Below are positions 32,235-38,361 of a DNA stretch of 38,361 bases, piece after piece; positions within the stretch are counted from its first letter, which is position 1, and the number at the start of each line of letters is the position of its first letter. A program made the position numbers and the translations under genes. The notes beneath the pieces are model-generated. The model was not told the origin of the DNA, searched no databases, and saw only the letters and a list, made by a program, of their open reading frames with translations. This DNA comes from Akkermansiaceae bacterium UBA5020. GTDB lineage: Bacteria; Verrucomicrobiota; Verrucomicrobiia; Verrucomicrobiales; DEV007. The stretch is taken from contig DGXY01000035.1 in assembly GCA_002396885.1 (NCBI GenBank), positions 1-38,361 of the forward strand, read 5' to 3'.

Positions 32235-33320
32235 ATGGCCTCGAAAACCGCAAACCCGTCCACCGTTCCCTTCGCTGACGCGCCCATCAATGCGTCGCTG
32301 ACCGGGGAGCAAAAGATCGACCTGCTCCGGACCATGGTCCGCATCCGCCGGTTCGAACAAACCTCACTGAAGTATTATCACGATGGTCACATCGGGGGCT
32401 TCCTCCACCTTTACATCGGCCAGGAATCGGTCGCCGTCGGGAGCATCTCTCTCCTCGGCGAACACGACCACGTCATCACCGCCTACCGTGACCACGGCCA
32501 CGCCCTCTCCGTCGGCATGGGCATGGACGAATGCATGGCCGAACTCTTCGGAAAAAAGACCGGCTGCTCCAAAGGAAAAGGCGGCTCGATGCACTACTTC
32601 GCCCCTGACAAAAACTACTGGGGTGGACACGGAATCGTCGGCGGCCAGACCCCCCTCGGCGCCGGCCTCGCCTTCGCCCTGAAATACAAAGGTCTCAAAG
32701 GATGCTGCCTTTGCTACCTGGGTGACGGAGCCATCAATCAGGGCGCCTTTCACGAGGCCCTCAACCTTGCCTCCCTCTGGGACCTCCCCGTGGTCTACAT
32801 CATCGAGAACAACGGCTACTCCATGGGCACCTCGCAGGCCCGCTCTTCCGCTTTCCCGAAAGAGGGCCTCGCCGCCCGCGCCGAGGGTTACAACATGGCT
32901 TGGGCCAAAATCGAGGGAGTCTCCCTCTACGAAATCCGTGCCGGAGTCCAAGAAGCCGTCGCGCGCGCCCACAACGAGTCGAAGCCGACCATGCTCGAGA
33001 TCATGACCTATCGTCACAAGGGTCACTCCGTCGCCGATGCCAATGCCGAGAAGTATCGCACGAAGGAAGAGATCCAGCGATACATGAACGAGCACGACCC
33101 GATCGAGTTCTGGAAGAACGTGCTCATCGGCGAAGGCGTCATCACCGAGGACGATTACAAGGCCATCAACAAGGAAGCCGGCGCCGAAGCCGAAGCCTCC
33201 GCCGCCTTCGCGATCAAGAGCCCTTACCCGGACGAGTCCGAGATCTTCGACGACATCTATTGGGAGGTCGACAACCACACCGAAGCCGGACGCACCGGAC
33301 GTCACTTCTTCCACGGTTGA
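32235..33320 (+). CDS. pdhA: Pyruvate dehydrogenase E1 component, alpha subunit
   Basis: 361 residues. The thiamine-diphosphate motif GDGAINQGAFHEALNLASLW begins at 163 and the metal ligand N192 lies in ENNGYSMGTS. The phosphorylation-loop region YRHKGHSVADANAEKYRTKEE is typical of two-subunit E1 enzymes. It decarboxylates pyruvate and passes the acetyl group to the lipoyl domain of E2. First gene of pdhA-pdhB-pdhC-lpd; divergent from mnmG. The subunit order and E1 alpha sequence favour pyruvate over branched-chain 2-oxo acids. Confidence 0.93.
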   Translation: MASKTANPSTVPFADAPINASLTGEQKIDLLRTMVRIRRFEQTSLKYYHDGHIGGFLHLYIGQESVAVGSISLLGEHDHVITAYRDHGHALSVGMGMDECMAELFGKKTGCSKGKGGSMHYFAPDKNYWGGHGIVGGQTPLGAGLAFALKYKGLKGCCLCYLGDGAINQGAFHEALNLASLWDLPVVYIIENNGYSMGTSQARSSAFPKEGLAARAEGYNMAWAKIEGVSLYEIRAGVQEAVARAHNESKPTMLEIMTYRHKGHSVADANAEKYRTKEEIQRYMNEHDPIEFWKNVLIGEGVITEDDYKAINKEAGAEAEASAAFAIKSPYPDESEIFDDIYWEVDNHTEAGRTGRHFFHG

Positions 33321-33379
33321 TTCAGACCTTTCACCTTTCACCTTCCCACCTTTTCCCGCAGCGAGAGCTGCGTCCTCCC

Positions 33380-34375
33380 ATGCCACGAGAAATCACCTAC
33401 CGCGAAGCCCTCCGTGAAGGACTCGATGAAGAAATCGCCCGCGACGAGAACGTCTGCCTCATGGGCGAAGAAGTCGCCCAATACAACGGCGCCTACAAAG
33501 TCACCGAAGGCCTCTGGAAAAAGTGGGGCGACAAACGCATCATCGACGCCCCCATCTCCGAAGCCGGATTCATCGGCATGGGCATCGGCGCCTCCATGCT
33601 CGGGATCCGTCCGGTCATGGAACTGATGTTCTACTCCTTCGCCTACGTCGCCTTCGACCAGATGATGAACAACGCCGCGACCTGTCGCTACATGTCCGGC
33701 GGACTCATCAACTGTCCCATCGTCGTGCGCGGTCCCGCGAACGGTGGCACCAACGTCGGTGCGACCCACTCGCACACGCCCGAAAACATCTTCGCCAACA
33801 TGCCGGGTCTGAAGGTCGTCACTCCGTCGAACCCCTACGATGCGAAGGGGCTCATCAAGTCCGCGATCCGCGACAACGATCCGGTCTACTTTATGGAGAG
33901 CACCGTGCTCTACGGCATGACCGGTCTAGTCCCCTCGAACGATGAACTCGAAGGCGGGGAACTCATCGTCCCGATCGGCAAAGCGAAGGTCGCCCGCGAA
34001 GGCAGCGACCTCACCCTGATCGCTCACGGACGCGCCGTCGTCACCTCCCTCGCCGCCGCCGAGATCCTCGGGGCTCAGCACGGGATCTCTGTCGAGGTCG
34101 TCGATCTTCGCAGCATCCGCCCCCTCGACGAGGAGACGATCATGGAGTCCGTCCGCAAGACCCACCGCGCCATCTACGTCGAAGAGAACAAACCCTTCTG
34201 CGGAGTCGGCGCCCAGATTTCCTCGATGATCATGGAACAGGCTTTCGATGACCTCGACGCACCCGTCCTGCGTATCACCTCCGCCGACGCGCCCGCCTTC
34301 TACAGCCCCCCGATCGAAAAACTCCAGCTCCCCAACGCCGACGAAATCGTCGCCCGCGCCCTCACGATTTGTTGA
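33380..34375 (+). CDS. pdhB: Pyruvate dehydrogenase E1 component, beta subunit
   Basis: 331 residues from the ATG at 33380 (MPREITYREALREGLDEEIA). Motifs: FMGEEVAQYNGAYK-type region (here LMGEEVAQYNGAYKVTEGLW), IDAPISEAGFIGMGIGASML, GPANGGTNVGATHS and the C-terminal VDLRSIRPLDEETI. It forms the E1 heterotetramer with PdhA. The 59-bp gap to pdhA consists of 'CCTTTCACC' pyrimidine repeats. I prefer this start; longer in-frame readings run back through pdhA and lack protein character. Confidence 0.94.
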   Translation: MPREITYREALREGLDEEIARDENVCLMGEEVAQYNGAYKVTEGLWKKWGDKRIIDAPISEAGFIGMGIGASMLGIRPVMELMFYSFAYVAFDQMMNNAATCRYMSGGLINCPIVVRGPANGGTNVGATHSHTPENIFANMPGLKVVTPSNPYDAKGLIKSAIRDNDPVYFMESTVLYGMTGLVPSNDELEGGELIVPIGKAKVAREGSDLTLIAHGRAVVTSLAAAEILGAQHGISVEVVDLRSIRPLDEETIMESVRKTHRAIYVEENKPFCGVGAQISSMIMEQAFDDLDAPVLRITSADAPAFYSPPIEKLQLPNADEIVARALTIC

Positions 34376-34438
34376 TCTGTCAGGATCGACCTGCCACCGT
34401 TTACCGATCACCGTTCACCGATTCCCGACTACCTCCCC

Positions 34439-35704
34439 ATGGCTTCCTATTTGAAAATGCCCAAGCTGAGCGACACGATGAGCGAGGGCACCCTCGTGAA
34501 GTGGCTCAAGAAACCGGGCGACTCCGTCGCGGTCGACGAGGACATCGCCGAAGTTGAAACTGACAAGGCGACCATGACGATGCCCTCCTTCGAGGAAGGC
34601 ATCCTCCACACGATCTACGTGAAGGAAGGCGAGACCGTCGCCCTGGGCGCCGCCCTTGCCTTGATCCTCTCCGATGGCGAAGAAGCCCCCGCCGACGCCG
34701 ACAAGGCACCCGGGAGCGAAGCGAAGGCGAGCGCTCCGGCACCCGACGCGCCCGCCGCCAAGACCGAAGCATCGGCCGCCTCAACTGCTCCCGCCACCGC
34801 GCCAGCACCAGTTGCTTCCGCCCCGGCCGTCACCTCCGGGCGCCTCAAGGCCTCGCCTCTCGCCCGCAAGATCGCCAAGGAGAAGGGCGTCGATCTCGCC
34901 CGCCTCAACGGGAGCGGGCCGGGCGGACGCATCGTGAAGAAAGATGTCGAAAACGCCCCCGTCGGTGGTGGCGGCGGCTCCCTCGGATTGCTTCCTCCGG
35001 CCATGGCGAAACCGGACCGTAGCGTGCCGCTCACCGGCATGCGTCGCGTCATTGCCGCGCGCCTTCTCGAGAGCAAGACGACGATCCCGCATTTCTATCT
35101 CAACATCGAGATCGACACCGAAGCGCTCATGAACCTGCGCGAACAGGTCAACGCCGCGAGCACCGCGAACGGCGGACCGAAGTACACGGTGAACGATTTC
35201 ATCATGCGCGCCACCGTCCTCGCGACCGGTTCCGTGCCCGAGGTGAACGGCTCCTTCCAGGGCGACTCGATTCTCTACCATGGCGAGACCCACCTCTCCG
35301 TCGCCGTCGCGATCGAGGACGGACTCGTCACTCCGGTGATCCGCTCCGCCCAATCGAAATCGATCAAGGACCTCGCCGCCGAGCTCAAGGATCTCGCCGT
35401 CCGGGCACGCGACAAAAAGCTGACCCCGAACGAAATGACCGGCGGCACCATCACCATCTCGAACCTCGGCGCCTTCGGCATCGGCAACTTCGACGCCATC
35501 ATCAACCCGCCCCAGGCCGCGATCCTCTCGATCGGCACGATCACGAAACAGCCCGTCGTCAACGCGCAGAACCAGATCGTTCCCGGCCAGCGCATGTGGA
35601 TCGGGATGAGCTGCGACCACCGCGTCATCGACGGCGCCGTCGGTGCGAAATTCCTCTCCGAGCTGAAGCGCTTCCTCGAGACTCCCGTGCTTTTGGTCTC
35701 GTAA
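34439..35704 (+). CDS. pdhC: Pyruvate dehydrogenase E2, dihydrolipoamide acetyltransferase
   Basis: 421 residues with one N-terminal lipoyl domain (lipoyl lysine K43 in EVETDKATMTMP). A long Ala/Pro/Glu linker (about 80-135) follows, then a peripheral-subunit-binding domain (KASPLARKIAKEKGVDLARL), a glycine-rich linker and the catalytic domain ending in DHRVIDG (catalytic H394). It forms the complex core and makes acetyl-CoA. It sits 63 bp after pdhB; the gap has direct repeats of ACCGTTTACCGATC type. Confidence 0.94.
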   Translation: MASYLKMPKLSDTMSEGTLVKWLKKPGDSVAVDEDIAEVETDKATMTMPSFEEGILHTIYVKEGETVALGAALALILSDGEEAPADADKAPGSEAKASAPAPDAPAAKTEASAASTAPATAPAPVASAPAVTSGRLKASPLARKIAKEKGVDLARLNGSGPGGRIVKKDVENAPVGGGGGSLGLLPPAMAKPDRSVPLTGMRRVIAARLLESKTTIPHFYLNIEIDTEALMNLREQVNAASTANGGPKYTVNDFIMRATVLATGSVPEVNGSFQGDSILYHGETHLSVAVAIEDGLVTPVIRSAQSKSIKDLAAELKDLAVRARDKKLTPNEMTGGTITISNLGAFGIGNFDAIINPPQAAILSIGTITKQPVVNAQNQIVPGQRMWIGMSCDHRVIDGAVGAKFLSELKRFLETPVLLVS

Positions 35705-35733
35705 ACAACGATCCACTCGAACGCGTGATCTTT

Positions 35734-35816
35734 GACCACGGATAGACACAGATTCACACGGATTCATGAAGGCAGACCGAACCACCATCCGTGTCAATCC
35801 GTGACCATCCGTGGTC
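35734..35816. repeat. Long imperfect inverted repeat between pdhC and lpd
   Basis: Arms 35734-35765 and 35785-35816 are 32 bp each and match as reverse complements at 26 positions. Each arm is built of short CACGGAT / ATCCGTG units. The element would make a stable hairpin in the mRNA between E2 and E3 genes. Similar sequence character is seen at 10790-10980 and 12652-12746. Confidence 0.8.
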
Positions 35817-35851
35817 TCATCCCTCACCCCTAACACTTTACTAAAAACATC

Positions 35852-37261
35852 ATGGCCTCCTACGATCTCATCGTCATCGGCGGCGGACCCGCCGGCTATG
35901 TCGGCGCCATCCGTGCCGCCCAACTCGGCAAGAAAGTCGCCTGCATCGAGAACGACCGCGCTGGCGGGACCTGTCTCAACTGGGGTTGCATCCCGACCAA
36001 GGCGCTCCTCAAGAACGCAGAGATGTACACCACGTTGAAGCACAAGGCCGACGAGTTTGGCCTCAGCTTCGACAACCTCAACTACGACTGGTCGAAAGTC
36101 ATCGGCCGCTCACGCCAGGTCTCCGACAAACTTGCCGGAGGGATTGAGTTCCTCTTCAAGAAAAACAAGATCGACTACCTCCGCGGCACCGGCTCCCTTG
36201 TCGGCAGCAGTCCCTCCGGTGGCAACCAGGTCTCCGTGACCGACGCCGAGGGCAAGACCGAGACCCACGACGCGAAGAACATCCTTCTCGCGACCGGCTG
36301 CAAGGCCCGCGACCTCCCCTTCCTCAAGTTTGACGGTCAGCGCGTCCTCAACGCCCGCGATGCCATGACTCTGCCCGAGCAGCCGAAGGAGATGCTCATC
36401 ATCGGAGCCGGCGCCATCGGCGTCGAGTTCGCCTATTTCTACAACGCCTTCGGCACGAAGGTGACCATCGTCGAGATGATGGACCACCTCCTCCCCGTCG
36501 AAGACACCGACGTCAGCATCACTCTCGAGAAGTCCTTCAAAAAGCAGGGCATCAACTTTCTCCTCACCACCAAGACGACCGCCGCCGCGGTCACCGATGG
36601 CGGCGTCGAGCTCACCGTCGAACCCGCCAAGGGAGGGGAGTCCGTCGTCCTCAAGGGCGATGTCTGCCTCGTCGCCGTCGGCGTCGGAGCGATCCTCCCC
36701 GGAGGGGCCGAGAAGCTAGAGCTCACCGACCGCGGCTACGTCAAAACGAACGACCGCTACCAGACCAACCTCCCCGGGGTCTCCGCGGCCGGCGACCTCA
36801 TCGGGCCCCCGTGGCTCGCGCACGTCGCCAGCTTCGAGGCGATCCACGCGGTCGAGTCCATGTTCGACCCCAAGCACAAGAGCAAGAAGGTCGAAATTTT
36901 CCCCGGCTGCACCTACTGCCATCCCGAAGTCGCCAGCGTCGGACTCACCGAACGCGCCTGCAAGGAGAAGGGCATCGCGGTCAAAATCGGAAAATTCCCC
37001 TTCCAGGCGAGCGGCCGCGCCCTCGCCGCGGGCGAACCGGAAGGTTTCGTGAAGCTCATCTACGGAGAGAAATACGGCGAGCTCCTCGGAGCCCACATCA
37101 TCGGCGCCGAGGCCACCGAACTCATCGCCGAGATGGGACTCGCCATCACCCTCGAGGCCACCTACGAGGAGCTTGAGAGCACGATCCACGCGCACCCGAC
37201 GCTCTCGGAAGCGATTCACGAAGCCACGAGCGACGCCTACGGTCACGCGATCCATATTTGA
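35852..37261 (+). CDS. lpd: Dihydrolipoyl dehydrogenase (E3)
   Basis: 469 residues. FAD-binding GGGPAG near the N-terminus, redox-active disulfide C41/C46 in GGTCLNWGCIPTKALL, second dinucleotide motif GAGAIGVEFAYFY, and the C-terminal interface with the catalytic His in HAHPTLSEAIHEA. It reoxidises the lipoyl groups of E2 with NAD. Last gene of the operon, followed by a bidirectional terminator. Confidence 0.96.
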   Translation: MASYDLIVIGGGPAGYVGAIRAAQLGKKVACIENDRAGGTCLNWGCIPTKALLKNAEMYTTLKHKADEFGLSFDNLNYDWSKVIGRSRQVSDKLAGGIEFLFKKNKIDYLRGTGSLVGSSPSGGNQVSVTDAEGKTETHDAKNILLATGCKARDLPFLKFDGQRVLNARDAMTLPEQPKEMLIIGAGAIGVEFAYFYNAFGTKVTIVEMMDHLLPVEDTDVSITLEKSFKKQGINFLLTTKTTAAAVTDGGVELTVEPAKGGESVVLKGDVCLVAVGVGAILPGGAEKLELTDRGYVKTNDRYQTNLPGVSAAGDLIGPPWLAHVASFEAIHAVESMFDPKHKSKKVEIFPGCTYCHPEVASVGLTERACKEKGIAVKIGKFPFQASGRALAAGEPEGFVKLIYGEKYGELLGAHIIGAEATELIAEMGLAITLEATYEELESTIHAHPTLSEAIHEATSDAYGHAIHI

Positions 37262-37288
37262 GGCGTCGTTACCTCATTGCTTCTTTTT

Positions 37289-37320
37289 GAAAAGGGCGCC
37301 TCCCTGAGGCGCCCTTTTTG
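37289..37320 (+). terminator. Rho-independent terminator after lpd
   Basis: AAAGGGCGCCTC pairs with GAGGCGCCCTTT around a CCT loop, followed by TTTTTG. The A-rich 5' side makes it potentially bidirectional. Confidence 0.93.
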
Positions 37321-37777
37321 TTTTCACGAGAGACTCCACTGGTCCTGCGCGGACCTCTTTTGAAGGTCGTGGCGAAGACGATCGAGTCAGGGAAGGGCGA
37401 TCGTCGCCGACGAATGGATCGGAAAAAAGTCCCGGGAGGCTCTCCGGGACGAGGCGCCCCATGGAGCTTTCGCGCCGCGGATATGGACGAATCCACTCCG
37501 CTTCGGGCAGTTCGGCGCCGAACGGAAGCCGCGCGCCACCGGGCCTGGAATCGCCGCATCTCCCGAACCCTCAAAGGCTTCCGAAAGATCACTTCAGGAC
37601 CTCCGCGGTCTGAGGGCGACTCACGGCTTCGGACCGTCTTGCCCTAATCGTTGCGGGGGGAAAAGAAAATAAAAAAATTTTATTATTTTTAGAATCCCAT
37701 TTGCGTCGGAGGACGTATAAGCTTAGTATTTATAATATTTCTCACTAATCTTTAGGTTCTCATCATTATTTGAAAAA
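37321..37777. other. Geneless stretch ending in an AT-rich promoter-like patch
   Basis: 37321-37660 is GC-rich with a short hairpin (GTCCCGG / CCGGGAC, near 37427-37448) and no credible gene. From about 37664 to 37777 the composition switches to strongly AT-rich, very different from the window, with a perfect TATAAT at 37731-37736. A matching -35 hexamer is not evident. This is probably the promoter of the lipoprotein gene at 37778. Confidence 0.5.
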
Positions 37778-38149
37778 ATGAAACACTCGTCCGCCACAAT
37801 ATTCGGAATTCTCGCACTTTCGGTTTTTGCGCTTGTTCTTACTAGCTGTGAAAAAGCCCCGGAGACTCTTCCTGTCGAACCTTCGAAACCGGAAACCGTG
37901 AATGCACCGGAAACGGGTTCGGTAGAGGTTGCGAAACCGGAAACGGCGAAGGTGCCGGAACCCAACGAGTTTGAGGCCGCGCTGATCCAACGATTCGAGG
38001 GAAATCAGCGAGACACCGACGCGATCCTTGAGCGAGTCCAACAATCCTCCGAGGGAGAGGCGGAGGAATCGACGAGCGAAACCACCGATGAAGGGGAGGG
38101 GAGTGACTCGGCGAGCGAAACCCCCGAAGCAGCCCCGGTGGCAAAATAA
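37778..38149 (+). CDS. Small acidic lipoprotein, hypothetical
   Basis: 123 residues. Signal MKHSSATIFGILALSVFALV with lipobox LTSC places the lipidated cysteine at residue 24. The mature part is low-complexity: imperfect repeats of 'KPET.(N/K)(A/V)PE' (about residues 34-63), a short helical piece (FEAALIQRFEGNQRDTDAIL), then a Glu/Ser/Thr-rich tail. It is likely tethered to an envelope membrane; function unknown. An AT-rich leader with a TATAAT box precedes it. Confidence 0.75.
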   Translation: MKHSSATIFGILALSVFALVLTSCEKAPETLPVEPSKPETVNAPETGSVEVAKPETAKVPEPNEFEAALIQRFEGNQRDTDAILERVQQSSEGEAEESTSETTDEGEGSDSASETPEAAPVAK

Positions 38150-38239
38150 TCCCCGGCTCTCTGTCGATCCAAAATTCTTCCGCTCCTCTTCCTTCCGATT
38201 TTCCCTCGCGGTTTCTTCCACCCTTCGGCCAAAAGAATC

Positions 38240-38361
38240 ATGAATCGTTTCCTCCTCAAAATCCTCTCCTTGCTTGCCCTCTGCCTCCTTCCATCGGCAG
38301 CCGTCCAGGGTGAGGAACAGAAGGCGACGAGCAAATGGGGGGCGAATTACTTCCCCGACTT
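38240..38361 (+). CDS. Exported protein, 5' end only; probable SCO1/SenC-like thioredoxin-fold protein
   Basis: The first 40 residues are visible: a Sec signal (MNRFLLKILSLLALCLLPSA, cleavage near AVQG) and then KWGANYFPD at the edge. The 'W+...YFP(D/N)' start just after the signal is typical of SCO-family proteins that help insert copper into cytochrome oxidase, where it precedes the thioredoxin fold. The metal-binding CxxxC lies outside the window, so this is tentative. Confidence 0.55.
   Translation, partial: MNRFLLKILSLLALCLLPSAAVQGEEQKATSKWGANYFPD

Noticed and set aside
37318..37647. 109-codon basic frame after lpd, with a faint ribosomal protein S20-like look
   Set aside because: Arginine-rich noise is common in GC-rich DNA; it starts in the terminator and lacks the S20 N-terminus and second half.

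Overview
The window is GC-rich bacterial chromosome. Several signs suggest Verrucomicrobiota, probably an opitute-like lineage: a tiny AURKAIP1/COX24-type basic protein, a REP-associated transposase of the kind common in that phylum, a Tat-exported Gfo/Idh/MocA oxidoreductase, and REP-like and 'CACGGAT'-type intergenic repeats. The phylum is an inference, because no rRNA or other phylogenetic marker is present.

Layout. 1-868: edge of a REP-associated transposase, a small tandem-repeat array, the apparent fossil C-terminus of a lost gene with its terminator, and structured but geneless DNA. 869-4878: housekeeping genes (hisG, an AURKAIP1/COX24-like mini-protein, a TPR protein, and lgt on the minus strand). 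5021-14167: nitrogen-compound cluster A, made of a NitT/TauT-type ABC importer (binding protein, permease with a large extra domain, ATPase), a creatininase-family amidohydrolase, two glutamine-synthetase-III-like ligases and a Rieske oxygenase. A sigma-54-type promoter candidate precedes it. 14168-17726: a decayed vapC toxin gene, then two PepSY-like exported proteins with an OmpR-type regulator and a histidine kinase. 17727-24853: cluster B, in which a MarR regulator faces a perfect 15-bp inverted repeat. Seven closely packed genes follow: ABC permease, lipoprotein binding protein, formylglycine-generating-enzyme-like protein, TIM-barrel isomerase, Rieske oxygenase, short-chain dehydrogenase and a NodB-type amidohydrolase. 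24889-27556: a small HTH-like protein, a second FGE-like protein and a Tat-exported oxidoreductase. 27692-32090 (minus): birA, nadC, an exported hypothetical protein and mnmG. 32235-37261: a complete pyruvate dehydrogenase operon (E1 alpha, E1 beta, E2, E3). 37262-38361: an AT-rich promoter region, a small lipoprotein and the start of a probable SCO-like protein.

The most interesting unit is clusters A plus B (5021-24853). Together they look like an uptake and degradation system for one or more small N-methylated or cyclic-amide compounds. The parts are two related importers sharing one visible ATPase, two Rieske oxygenases with a glutamate at the inter-centre bridging position (as in carnitine oxygenase), two gamma-glutamyl-amide-synthetase-like ligases, two unrelated amidohydrolase families that act on cyclic amides elsewhere, and a dehydrogenase. 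The substrate cannot be read from the sequence.

Two copies of a perfect ParB-type parS palindrome lie in and just upstream of mnmG, which suggests that the replication origin is near.
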